A DNA stretch of 27,896 bases. Origin: Prochlorococcus sp. AG-455-E15 (GTDB lineage: Bacteria; Cyanobacteriota; Cyanobacteriia; PCC-6307; Cyanobiaceae). Made by a program: the position numbers and the translations under genes. The DNA is taken from positions 1-27,896 of the forward strand of contig QCQS01000004.1 in the NCBI GenBank assembly GCA_003212115.1. Direction: 5' to 3'. The notes beneath the pieces were generated by a model. It worked only from the letters and a program-made list of their open reading frames with translations, was not told the DNA's origin and did no database searches. Shown one piece after another: positions 6,901 through 15,142 of this stretch. Every line of letters starts with the position of its first letter. Within the stretch, counting starts at the first letter, position 1.

Positions 6901-9627
6901 TTAAGAATTATTGTCAATTCTTTTTGTTGCAGGATTAGTATCATCAGAGATTTTTATAAGATCATTAGATTCAGAAACAGGAAAACGATTAATAGCTTTT
7001 AATGCTATCTTAGCTTTGCTTTTTAATTTATTACTTACACCAATACAGTATTGCACTTGAGAAAGGACATCAATTGATCTTCTAATAATCCTCACTACAT
7101 CACCTTCATCTAATGAAGTATTAAAAATCAAATCTTTCCATTTTTTCCCTCTTGCCCATTCAGAAATAATTCCAGTCAACTCTGTTTCTAAATAGATAGG
7201 AATTTCAATATTAAACTTATTTTGTTGAAAGGAGACTAATTTTCTTAAACCATCTAATTCATTAAAAACATCTATTACCTTTAAAGAAGGCTTGAAATTA
7301 CACCAAAGATTAGGCCTCCTTATATCAACACATATAGCTTGAATAATTGCAGCTAACTCAGGAGGATCTAAATCGTCTAAATAACCACTAACTAAAACAA
7401 GACCAATCCATAATTCATTTTCACTCCTTATTGCACCAACTGTTTGTCCAACTTCTGTCAATTCCAAATCATTTAAACAACCAAAATGATTCAAAATTTT
7501 AATCAAATCAGTAAAAGTTCTCCAGTTATGATTTTCTTTATCCTCAAGAAGTTTTTTTCTAATATTTATTTCTTGTTCAACATCAATAATTCTTTTTCTA
7601 TATTTCTTTAATTTCTTGGAGTCTCCAAATCTGTGTGCAGGATGATCAGTAACTGTTTCTTCTAAATTATTAATTTGTTGCTTTTGTGCTAAAACTTCCG
7701 TTGTCAAATCATATTGTGGAGTTTGTAAATCATTTTTTTTAGAAACTTCTAAAATTCGATCCGCATAACACTGCGACATATCATCTCCCCTAAATACCTC
7801 TCCAGAAAAATACATCTTTGGCACTTCAAGTCCTAAGACATCAATTGCATCCAAATCATTAAAAATACTTACTATGTATGAGGGTTTTATAAGAATAAAT
7901 AAATTATCAATTGTCAAACACAATAAACTCTTAATTTTTTGGGATTCATATATTTTCTTACAAATTAATCCTGGAACAATTTTTCTTTTAATTTGGGGAG
8001 CTTTGATTGAAATTAAGCTTCCATCTTTAATATATGGAAGTGCATTGGTTATCTCTTCTGATAATTTTTCCGCTGATTGTTTTTCTAAAATTTTCAAGAG
8101 TCTTCTCTCTTCCTTAAGACGATTTTTTAACTTTTCGTATGTATCAAAATCTTTCCATGAAACGTTAGATGTAATTTTTTTTAACTCATTTAAATCCTTA
8201 TCTAAATTTTCAAGAATTAAATTCTCACCTGATGATTCACCTAAATATAAAAAACTACCAAAACTTCTTTTAATTAATTCTTTAGACTTCTCTAAAGTAT
8301 AACTTTGTAAAAGATTAAGTACCATTCCATAGCTTGGAGTGAATTGACTTTCTAAAGCATTTGGTTTGCTTATAGCCAATGCACTTGCTTCTTTGGCACC
8401 TTCGAATCTTGTTTGTAATGTAACAACATATCCCTGGGTATCTTTTCCTCTTCTTCCAGCTCTTCCTGACATTTGCAAAAATTCACTGCTAAATAATAAT
8501 CTATGACCATCTTCTGTCCTTTTTGATAAAGAAGAAATAACAGTTGTTCTTGCGGGCATATTTATTCCTGCAGCAAGAGTTTCAGTTGCAAAAACAACTT
8601 TTATTAAACCTTGCTGAAATAATTCCTCAACCAACTCTTTCCATGCAGGCAATAATCCAGCATGATGGGATGCAATACCGCGTTTTAATGCCTCGCATTG
8701 AGATTTATCTTTAATTGCTTCCTGATTATTTTTAAGATAAACATCTAATTTTTGGGATATCATACTTGCTTCTGAATAACTTACTAAAGTTAAATCTTTT
8801 ATATTCTCAATAGCCTTATCACATCCTTTTCTACTAAAAATAAAATAAATAGCTGGCAACATATTTCGTTCAGCTAGTTTCGAGATCACAAAGCCAATTG
8901 AGGGAGACTTTGGTTGCATTATCCTGCCAACTTTTCCTCTTATTTTCTGCCCTTTAGGAGCTCTCCAAATCTTACAGTTTGGATGAATTCCATTACCCTT
9001 ATTATTTAAAAGTGGATGGAGGCCTTTAATACTACAAAAAATAAAATCAAGTGGGACTGGTCTCTTATCACTATTAATTAGTACTGTGGGCCCATGAACT
9101 TTTTCTATCCAATTTTGTAATTGATCTGCATTGGCTATTGTTGCTGATAAAGCTATTATTTGAGTTCTACTAGGGCAATGGATTATAGTTTCTTCCCAAA
9201 CTGTTCCTCTTTGGGGGTCATTCATATAATGACATTCATCAAGAATTACAGATTCTAAATTTTCTAAGGGATCATCAAATTCATCAAATTCGCCATAAAG
9301 CATGTTCCTAAAAATCTCAGTCGTCATGACTAAGATTGGTGCTTCTCTATTTATGCTTATATCTCCAGTTAAAAGACCAACTTTATTCTCACCATATTGA
9401 TTAGCAAAATCTCTAAACTTTTGGTTTGATAGGGCCTTCAAAGGTGTTGTATAAAAAACTCTGCTGTCATGAGATAAGCCCCTATATATAGCAAATTCAC
9501 CTATCAATGTTTTACCCGAACCGGTTGGTGCTGTTAAAACTACAGAATTTCCGCTATTAATAGCTCGTATTGCTTCTAATTGGAAATCATCTAGCGGAAA
9601 GGGGAAATATTCCTCTAAATTAAGCAA
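6901..9627 (-). CDS. Ski2/Mtr4-type DEAD/DEAH RNA helicase
   Basis: This 908-residue protein is a superfamily 2 RNA helicase of the Ski2-like class, whose members unwind RNA 3' to 5' for processing or decay. The helicase core is complete. Walker A APTGSGKT is at 33-40, TTPLKALSNQ near 60-69, the Walker B motif DECH at 130-133, SATIAN from 161, and motif VI QMSGRAGRRG at 385-394. The C-terminal third has a charged helical stretch (about 490-700) and ends in a DSHCT-like domain (VSGYLDDLDPPELAAIIQ and IRRSIDVLSQVQYCI). Cyanobacteria and plastids carry close relatives; the substrate is unknown. The gene is transcribed divergently from the biotin operon. Confidence 0.88.
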   Translation of the reverse strand: MLNLEEYFPFPLDDFQLEAIRAINSGNSVVLTAPTGSGKTLIGEFAIYRGLSHDSRVFYTTPLKALSNQKFRDFANQYGENKVGLLTGDISINREAPILVMTTEIFRNMLYGEFDEFDDPLENLESVILDECHYMNDPQRGTVWEETIIHCPSRTQIIALSATIANADQLQNWIEKVHGPTVLINSDKRPVPLDFIFCSIKGLHPLLNNKGNGIHPNCKIWRAPKGQKIRGKVGRIMQPKSPSIGFVISKLAERNMLPAIYFIFSRKGCDKAIENIKDLTLVSYSEASMISQKLDVYLKNNQEAIKDKSQCEALKRGIASHHAGLLPAWKELVEELFQQGLIKVVFATETLAAGINMPARTTVISSLSKRTEDGHRLLFSSEFLQMSGRAGRRGKDTQGYVVTLQTRFEGAKEASALAISKPNALESQFTPSYGMVLNLLQSYTLEKSKELIKRSFGSFLYLGESSGENLILENLDKDLNELKKITSNVSWKDFDTYEKLKNRLKEERRLLKILEKQSAEKLSEEITNALPYIKDGSLISIKAPQIKRKIVPGLICKKIYESQKIKSLLCLTIDNLFILIKPSYIVSIFNDLDAIDVLGLEVPKMYFSGEVFRGDDMSQCYADRILEVSKKNDLQTPQYDLTTEVLAQKQQINNLEETVTDHPAHRFGDSKKLKKYRKRIIDVEQEINIRKKLLEDKENHNWRTFTDLIKILNHFGCLNDLELTEVGQTVGAIRSENELWIGLVLVSGYLDDLDPPELAAIIQAICVDIRRPNLWCNFKPSLKVIDVFNELDGLRKLVSFQQNKFNIEIPIYLETELTGIISEWARGKKWKDLIFNTSLDEGDVVRIIRRSIDVLSQVQYCIGVSNKLKSKAKIALKAINRFPVSESNDLIKISDDTNPATKRIDNNS
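6903..6925. terminator. Bidirectional AT-rich terminator between fumC and the helicase gene
   Basis: AAGAATT (6903-6909) and AATTCTT (6916-6922) form a perfect 7-bp stem with a 6-base loop. The plus strand continues with three more T residues (6923-6925). On the minus strand the hairpin is followed by AAATTTTTTT, so it fits factor-independent termination in both directions. It lies inside the last codons of the helicase gene. Confidence 0.5.
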
Positions 9628-9670
9628 TAATTGTGATTGAAGAGATGATGAGTTAACTTCTTAATATATG

Positions 9671-9682
9671 ATCTATATAGAT
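9671..9682. promoter_or_regulatory. 12-bp palindrome in the helicase/bioF divergent spacer
   Basis: ATCTATATAGAT is a perfect 12-base palindrome about 44 bases upstream of the helicase start and 84 bases upstream of bioF. It does not match the known BirA operator. In AT-rich DNA such palindromes are common by chance, so an operator role is only a possibility. Confidence 0.2.
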
Positions 9683-9746
9683 ATTAATAAACAAAAAATA
9701 CCTTGCAAACTTTAATAGTAAATCTAAATCTTTTTAATTAATTCAC

Positions 9747-9752
9747 TATATT
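9747..9752 (+). promoter_or_regulatory. Possible -10 element of the biotin operon
   Basis: TATATT at 9747-9752 lies 13 bases before the bioF ATG and is the best -10-like hexamer in the leader. No clear -35 box is visible, which is usual for this genome type. If it is used, the leader would be only about seven bases. Other AT-rich hexamers further upstream could serve instead. Confidence 0.25.
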
Positions 9753-9765
9753 TTATTTTACCAAA

Positions 9766-10905
9766 ATGAAAAAAGTAAAAATTCCAAAAAATAGAATCCG
9801 TAAGTTAAAAACATTTTCTTTAGGTAAAAAATCCTTCGAACTTCTAAGTTTAAATTCGCAAAATAAAAAACTTATAGACTTATGCAGTAATGATTATTTT
9901 GGATTAAGCAGGGACAAGGATTTAATAAAAGCTGCTTACGAAATAAGCTTGTTAGAGGGCATTGGTTCAGGAAGCTCTAGGTTTATTACAGGTTCAAGAC
10001 CAATACATAAATTATTAGAAACAGAACTTGCCAAGTGGCTTGATCAAGAGAAAGTATTACTTTTCCCAAGCGGATTTCAGGCGAACATAGCCGCTATCCA
10101 GGCTTTAGCAAACAGAAATAGTATCGTAATAGCAGATAAATTGATCCATAACTCTTTATTAGTTGGAGTCAAAGCTGCTCAAGCAAAACTAGTTCGATTC
10201 TCACACAATAATTTAAAAGATTTAGAAGATAAAATTATTAAATCTAAACCCACAAAAAATTCCATTTTAGTTGTTGTTGAATCTCTTTATAGCATGGAGG
10301 GATCAATTGCTCCGCTCAGAGAAATAACGGAAATTTGCAAAAAAAATAGTGTTCAATTATTAGTTGACGAAGCTCATGCAATTGGGATATTGGGCCCTGA
10401 AGGCAGGGGTTTAAGTTTTAATTGTCGTTCAGATATAACTATGATTACTGGAACTTTTGGAAAAGCATTTGGAAGCGGTGGAGCTTTCATAGCTTCCAAT
10501 TCAGAAATTGGAGAATATCTTATCCAAACAAGTGGTGCATTTAGGTATACAACCGCACTTGCGCCATCTTTGGCTGCTGGGGCATTGGAAGGTTTAAAAA
10601 AAATTTTAGAAAATAAAGAATGGGGTAATGATCTATTATCTTCTGCGAATGTATGGAAAGATGAAATTATTAAAAATTTTAGTTTTCCAGTTCAGGGAGA
10701 TTCTCACATTTTATCAATTGTTATTGGCCAAGAAGAGAAAGCAATTTATCTACAAAAATATCTCGAAGAAAATGGTTTTTTAGCAATTGCGATAAGACCT
10801 CCAACTGTTCCAGTGGGGCAATCAAGAATCAGAATAACAATACGAAGAAACTTAGATTTTAATCTGCTAAATAATTTCATTGCAGTATTAAAAGAGTTTA
10901 AATGA
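9766..10905 (+). CDS. bioF: 8-amino-7-oxononanoate synthase (KAPA synthase)
   Basis: BioF condenses pimeloyl-ACP (or -CoA) with L-alanine to give 8-amino-7-oxononanoate, with pyridoxal phosphate as cofactor. The 379-residue protein belongs to the alpha-oxoamine synthase group of fold-type I enzymes. The Schiff-base lysine is Lys233 in TGTFGKAFGSGGAF, and the cofactor-binding Asp201 and His204 are in LLVDEAHAIG. The early LIDLCSNDYFGLS and GSGSSRFITGS motifs match BioF. It is the first gene of the biotin operon, and its stop overlaps the next gene's ATG by four bases (10902-10905), indicating translational coupling. Confidence 0.95.
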   Translation: MKKVKIPKNRIRKLKTFSLGKKSFELLSLNSQNKKLIDLCSNDYFGLSRDKDLIKAAYEISLLEGIGSGSSRFITGSRPIHKLLETELAKWLDQEKVLLFPSGFQANIAAIQALANRNSIVIADKLIHNSLLVGVKAAQAKLVRFSHNNLKDLEDKIIKSKPTKNSILVVVESLYSMEGSIAPLREITEICKKNSVQLLVDEAHAIGILGPEGRGLSFNCRSDITMITGTFGKAFGSGGAFIASNSEIGEYLIQTSGAFRYTTALAPSLAAGALEGLKKILENKEWGNDLLSSANVWKDEIIKNFSFPVQGDSHILSIVIGQEEKAIYLQKYLEENGFLAIAIRPPTVPVGQSRIRITIRRNLDFNLLNNFIAVLKEFK

Positions 10906-11606
10906 AACAAATTATTACTCAACATGGGTGGGGACTAAATAAATATTTCTGGGATGATTATAAAGTTGATTTTTTAAAAAATAATTGGCATTGGCAAGAT
11001 AATGAAAGGGGCTATTTTTCGACAAATAATTTTCAAGCAAAATGGATTAAAAGCGAATCTAGAAAAGAAATCAGAATGACTTTATGCCATTCATTTGGTT
11101 TTCATTTAATGCCAAAAAAAATTTTAAAAGAAGCAACTCATGTTGTTCTTATAAATTCTTTTAATAATTTTCTTCCTTTAAGTAATAAGAGAAACTTAAT
11201 TTTGAGATCTCTAAAAAGAATGGAAACAAAAATCATAAAAAATGAACCTAAGGATATGTTGAAAGAATTTATATATAGATCATTTATGCCAAATCATATT
11301 AATAATAGTTTTAAAAATATCTTTTATAAAAGTATTGAGAGTTCAAATAAAACTCTTCTTTTAAGTGATTTAAAAGAACTTTACATAAATAGAGATTTTC
11401 CAGGATTTTTAAGAAAAGATTGCAAAATTATTTTTATAAAATCAGAAAATGATTTGATTCTTGACAACGAATCAAATAATAACTTTTTAGATTCCTTAAA
11501 TAAAAAACTTGAAAGGAAGCCAATTTTAATTAAATTAGCTCAACAAGGTCATTGCTTGAATAATTTAAATTTATACGAGATCTTACGCAATACACTTAAC
11601 GATTGA
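10902..11606 (+). CDS. bioK: Pimeloyl-ACP methyl ester carboxylesterase, BioK type
   Basis: This 234-residue protein occupies the place of the esterase that removes the methyl ester from pimeloyl-ACP, ending the BioC-protected phase of pimelate synthesis. It is an alpha/beta hydrolase. The nucleophile elbow reads LCHSFGFHL with Ser64, a later SENDLI carries Asp184, and QQGHCLN carries His217, giving a plausible catalytic triad. The usual first glycine of G-x-S-x-G is Cys62. An early HGWG (8-11) would help form the oxyanion hole. Marine cyanobacteria use BioK instead of BioH or BioG in this position, which is established; the assignment here rests on context plus these motifs. It overlaps bioF by four bases and is one base from bioC. 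Confidence 0.82.
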   Translation: MKQIITQHGWGLNKYFWDDYKVDFLKNNWHWQDNERGYFSTNNFQAKWIKSESRKEIRMTLCHSFGFHLMPKKILKEATHVVLINSFNNFLPLSNKRNLILRSLKRMETKIIKNEPKDMLKEFIYRSFMPNHINNSFKNIFYKSIESSNKTLLLSDLKELYINRDFPGFLRKDCKIIFIKSENDLILDNESNNNFLDSLNKKLERKPILIKLAQQGHCLNNLNLYEILRNTLND

Positions 11607-11607
11607 G

Positions 11608-12366
11608 ATGGATAGTAAAAAGTGGAATGAGAAAATACAAAATAATTTCAATGATGCTGCATATCGGTATTTAGAGCATTCAAATATTCAGAAATTTTTT
11701 GCAAAAAAGATTGTTCATCTTATCAAAGAATTAAATCCCCAAAAAAAAGGTGAATGGATAGATCTAGGATCAGGACCAGGACTATTAGCAGATGAAATAG
11801 AAAAAATTTCTTCCAAAAAAGTATCCAGAATTGATTTCAGCAAGAAAATGCTCCTTGAGAATAAATTATCTAGAAAAAAAATTTTATGGGATTTGAATAA
11901 TGATTTACCTTCTGAAATAAACAACTGTTCTCTATTGACATCTAACTTTTGCATACATTGGTTAAACAACCCAGAAAAGATAATAAAAAATTGGTTTAGC
12001 AAATTAACACCAGGAGGGTTTTTAATCATTTCATATCCAACAAAAGATTGTTTTCCTGAATGGAAAGATACTTGTCAAAAAATTGATATTGAATATAGTG
12101 GTCTTAATTTCCTTAGCTCTAAAGAATTATTAAAAGATTTCAAATCAACTGAAATACATTATTCAAAAAAGTTTAATTATCTTGAAAATTTTGAAGATGT
12201 ATATAAACTTTTTAGAAGCATTAAAAATGTAGGTGCACAATCAACAAACTGTAAACGCAAAACAGTGAAAGAGTTAAAGAAAATTCAAAAGTTTTGGCCT
12301 AAGAATTACAATAATACAGTGAACCTTTCATGGCAAATTGAGATTCAAATCATAAAGAAATTATGA
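11608..12366 (+). CDS. bioC: Malonyl-ACP O-methyltransferase
   Basis: BioC methylates the free carboxyl of malonyl-ACP so that fatty acid synthase can extend it as a disguised pimelate precursor. The 252-residue protein has a class I Rossmann methyltransferase core. SAM motif I is WIDLGSGPGLL at about 50-60, and a conserved NFCIHWLNNPEKI segment matches the BioC pattern of a short helix after motif IV. The N-terminus (NFNDAAYRYLEHSNIQ) also matches BioC. It starts one base after the bioK stop and overlaps bioD by four bases in an ATGA arrangement. Confidence 0.92.
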   Translation: MDSKKWNEKIQNNFNDAAYRYLEHSNIQKFFAKKIVHLIKELNPQKKGEWIDLGSGPGLLADEIEKISSKKVSRIDFSKKMLLENKLSRKKILWDLNNDLPSEINNCSLLTSNFCIHWLNNPEKIIKNWFSKLTPGGFLIISYPTKDCFPEWKDTCQKIDIEYSGLNFLSSKELLKDFKSTEIHYSKKFNYLENFEDVYKLFRSIKNVGAQSTNCKRKTVKELKKIQKFWPKNYNNTVNLSWQIEIQIIKKL

Positions 12367-13028
12367 GTAGTCACAGCAATATCTTCAAATTTGTAATTTG
12401 TGGAACAGATACTGATATTGGGAAAACTTTAATAAGCTCTTTTTTCGTTAAAGGATTAAATTCCTTTTATTGGAAACCTATTCAAAGTGGGATTGAATCG
12501 CAAACTGATAGTCAAACTGTTGAAAAACTTGCACAAGTAAGTAAAGAGAAAATAATCAAAGAAGCTTATGTCTTTACAAAACCTCTATCTCCGCATTGGG
12601 CTGCTGAAATAGATAAAAAAACTATTAACTTTGACAAGTTGAGATTGCCAAAAGTGCAAGGCTCACTAATCATAGAAACTGCAGGTGGATTAATGGTTCC
12701 AATAACACGCAATTTTTTGCAAATAGATCAAATAAAAGAATGGAATCTTCCTGTAATACTTACATGTAAGAGCTCACTTGGCACTCTTAACCATACCCTG
12801 CTTAGTATTGAGGCCTTAAAACGAAGAAATATTGAGATTTTAGGTTTAGTAGTCAATGGCGAAAAACACCTAGATAATCCAAAAACTCTTGTTGATTTTA
12901 GTGGTATTCCTTTAATTGCTGAATTTCCTTACATCAAAAAAATGGACTCAAATAATTTAGATATACTATGGAAAGAACTCGACATCAAGAATAAGTTGAT
13001 CTCACTATTAAACTCAAAAATAAGTTAA
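12363..13028 (+). CDS. bioD: Dethiobiotin synthetase
   Basis: BioD closes the ureido ring of dethiobiotin from 7,8-diaminononanoate, CO2 and ATP. The 221-residue protein is the usual length. The variant P-loop GTDTDIGKT is at 14-22, KPIQSG with the substrate-contacting Lys38 is at 38-43, and ETAGGLMVP is at 105-113 with the metal-binding acidic residue. Its ATG overlaps the bioC stop (ATGA at 12363-12366), and the bioA ATG follows its own stop with no spacer, so expression is tightly coupled within the operon. Confidence 0.94.
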   Translation: MSSHSNIFKFVICGTDTDIGKTLISSFFVKGLNSFYWKPIQSGIESQTDSQTVEKLAQVSKEKIIKEAYVFTKPLSPHWAAEIDKKTINFDKLRLPKVQGSLIIETAGGLMVPITRNFLQIDQIKEWNLPVILTCKSSLGTLNHTLLSIEALKRRNIEILGLVVNGEKHLDNPKTLVDFSGIPLIAEFPYIKKMDSNNLDILWKELDIKNKLISLLNSKIS

Positions 13029-14330
13029 ATGAAATCTTTGGATTCAAAAACTCCAAATCAAGATTGGCACCCAAATATTTGGCCACCTTTTACGCAAATC
13101 AATAACAGCAAACCGCAGATAGAAGTAACTCATGGTAAAGATGCCCTCCTATTTACTAAAGATCCTGAAAAAAAACTTATAGATGCAATTAGTAGTTGGT
13201 GGGTAACTCTTCATGGTCATAGTAACGAATATATTGCGAATGCCATTTTTGATCAATCAAAAAAACTTGAGCAAGTTATATTTGCTGATTTCTTACATCC
13301 ACAGGCAAAAAAATTAGCTGAAAGACTTAGTGAATTAACAAAACTAGAAAGATTATTTTTTTCTGATAACGGTTCTACTGCAGTGGAAGTCGCTTTAAAA
13401 ATTGCCTTCCAATCATGGCAAAATAGAGGAGAGACAAGAACTCAAATAGTAGCTTTTGATGGCGCCTATCATGGTGATACATTTGGCGCAATGGCTTTAG
13501 GAGAAAGAAATATTTTTAATGAGAATTTCGATAATCTTATGTTCCCAGTCAGAAGAGCCCCCTGGCCTTCAACTTGGATGAAAGATGAAGAAGTAGAAAA
13601 CAAAGAAAATGAGGCCATCCAAAAATTAGAAACTCTACTTAAAACTCCGACAGTTGCAGTAATACTTGAGCCACTTGTTCAAGGAGCAGGAGGAATGAAT
13701 ATGGTTAGGCCTCAGTTTATAAAAAAAGTTTCAGAAATTATAAACAATAATAATTCTTTATTAATTGCTGATGAAGTCTTAACTGGGTTTGGAAGATGTG
13801 GAAGTCTTTTTGCGTTTCAACAGGCAAAAATCGTTCCTGATTTAATAAGTATTTCAAAAGGCTTAACTGGTGGATTTTTACCCATGGGAATAACTTTATG
13901 TAAAGAAAAAATTTTTCAATCCTTTATTGATGATTCCCCAAGAAAAACTTTTTGGCATGGACATAGTTTTACTGCTAATCCTTTAGGTTGTGCTGCGGCA
14001 AACGCTAGCCTTGATTTATTAGAAAAAGAACCACACAAATACCTTTCATTTGAAGAAAAACATTTATCTCACTTAATTAAATTTCAAAACTTATCTTATA
14101 TAAAGAAAATAAGGGTATCCGGCACAATTGCTGCCTTCGATTTAGATATTGGGAACAAAAAAGGTTATTTCAATAATATTGGGAAAGAAATAAAGAGTCT
14201 TGCAATGGAACAAGGTTTATTTATTAGACCCCTTGGGAACGTTATTTATCTCTTGCCACCTCTCTGTATAACCGATGATCAATTAGAAAAAAGTTACTGG
14301 ATAATAAAACAAATCTTAGAAAACCTTTAG
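13029..14330 (+). CDS. bioA: Adenosylmethionine-8-amino-7-oxononanoate aminotransferase
   Basis: BioA transfers an amino group from S-adenosylmethionine to 8-amino-7-oxononanoate to form 7,8-diaminononanoate, using pyridoxal phosphate. The 433-residue protein is a class III aminotransferase. The BioA-typical WPPFTQ start region is at 18-23 and SSWWVTLHGH at 55-64. The cofactor-binding Asp248 is in LIADEVLTGFGR, and the Schiff-base Lys277 in ISKGLTGGFLPMG. YHGDTFGAM at 148-156 is also diagnostic. It is the last gene of the operon and ends eight bases from the convergent DUF3143 gene. bioB, needed for the final step, is not in this window. Confidence 0.96.
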   Translation: MKSLDSKTPNQDWHPNIWPPFTQINNSKPQIEVTHGKDALLFTKDPEKKLIDAISSWWVTLHGHSNEYIANAIFDQSKKLEQVIFADFLHPQAKKLAERLSELTKLERLFFSDNGSTAVEVALKIAFQSWQNRGETRTQIVAFDGAYHGDTFGAMALGERNIFNENFDNLMFPVRRAPWPSTWMKDEEVENKENEAIQKLETLLKTPTVAVILEPLVQGAGGMNMVRPQFIKKVSEIINNNNSLLIADEVLTGFGRCGSLFAFQQAKIVPDLISISKGLTGGFLPMGITLCKEKIFQSFIDDSPRKTFWHGHSFTANPLGCAAANASLDLLEKEPHKYLSFEEKHLSHLIKFQNLSYIKKIRVSGTIAAFDLDIGNKKGYFNNIGKEIKSLAMEQGLFIRPLGNVIYLLPPLCITDDQLEKSYWIIKQILENL

Positions 14331-14338
14331 ATAGAAAT

Positions 14339-14596
14339 TTAAGGTCCCTGCAGTATTGCATTTTCCACATCTTCTCTATTAATGCAATAGGAAAATAGTC
14401 TTTTAGTTTCTTGTCCTTCACTTTCCCAGATAACACTTAAATCTTCTTGTTCAAAAATAATAGTTGCATTCCAATTTGAAAGTAACAGATACCATTTAGA
14501 TGGATTATTAATATCCTTCACAGCACCTAAATCAGTTAGCCACAATTCCAATGATTGCAGTGAATTTTGATTGATAGGTTTTTTAGAGGGATTCAC
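14339..14596 (-). CDS. DUF3143 family protein (85 aa)
   Basis: This small protein matches the cyanobacterial DUF3143 family as I know it. The N-terminal part has LQSLELWLTDLGA, the middle is a tryptophan-rich beta stretch (KWYLLLSNWNATIIFEQEDL), and the end has the conserved YCINREDVENAILQGP. The function is unknown. It is soluble, with no signal peptide. It lies 16 bases downstream of the J-domain gene on the same strand, so the two are probably co-transcribed and may work together. It is convergent with bioA. Confidence 0.82.
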   Translation of the reverse strand: MNPSKKPINQNSLQSLELWLTDLGAVKDINNPSKWYLLLSNWNATIIFEQEDLSVIWESEGQETKRLFSYCINREDVENAILQGP

Positions 14597-14612
14597 AGAA
14601 TTTTTAAAAAAA

Positions 14613-15053
14613 TTATTTAATTAGCCAAAGCGGTATTGTCTCTAATTCTTTTCCAGTAAAAGAAGCAATAAAAATTGAACCAATTAAACTTATAGAAATG
14701 ATGATAATTAAAAGGAACAACGAAAACAATTCTCCATTCGAAAAAGGTCTTCTATTTCCTATTAAATTTTGATTGTTAGAATCGATTACTAAATTATTTA
14801 AAACGTTAGTATTATTCCTACTTCTAGAGTTTTCTTTTAGTTTGTCATCATATATTTTCCTTAAATTACTATTATTTAAATGTTCATAAGCTTCAAGAAC
14901 TTCTTGAAATTTACTTTTAGCAACGTCTATTTCTAATGAAGTTGTATCAGGATGCAACTCAATAGAAAGTTTACAAAATGCCTTTCTTAATTCATGATTG
15001 GATGCATTTTCATCTACACCTAAAATTTTGTAATAGGAAATTTCCCCTTTCAA
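14613..15053 (-). CDS. J-domain protein with C-terminal membrane anchor
   Basis: This is a type III (minimal) J-domain protein, a co-chaperone that stimulates an Hsp70/DnaK at a specific site. The J domain fills residues 4-66. Its HPD signature, essential for DnaK stimulation, is at 34-36, and helix IV ends around LNNSNLRKIYDDKL. There is no Gly/Phe region or zinc finger, so this is not general DnaJ. A low-complexity Asn/Ser-rich linker (about 73-104) leads to a single membrane helix near 108-131 (LFSLFLLIIIISISLIGSIF). The J domain should therefore face the cytosol from a membrane. It is followed by the DUF3143 gene and divergent from rsmG (start-to-start gap of about 90 bases). Confidence 0.87.
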   Translation of the reverse strand: MKGEISYYKILGVDENASNHELRKAFCKLSIELHPDTTSLEIDVAKSKFQEVLEAYEHLNNSNLRKIYDDKLKENSRSRNNTNVLNNLVIDSNNQNLIGNRRPFSNGELFSLFLLIIIISISLIGSIFIASFTGKELETIPLWLIK

Positions 15054-15142
15054 AATAATCTTTTATTAATATTCTAATTCTAATAAATTTTTACTAAATA
15101 GAATGTATTTAATGGATGGTTAAAATTTATATTTATAACGAA

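Noticed and set aside
7874..8302. 142-codon open frame on the plus strand
   Set aside because: It lies wholly antisense to the conserved helicase gene, has the low-complexity hydrophobic and Lys/Ser-rich composition typical of AT-rich antisense frames, and shows no motif.
14323..14345. Short inverted repeat ACCTT/AAGGT at the bioA/DUF3143 junction
   Set aside because: Five pairs around a 13-base loop without a convincing T-run; likely chance.
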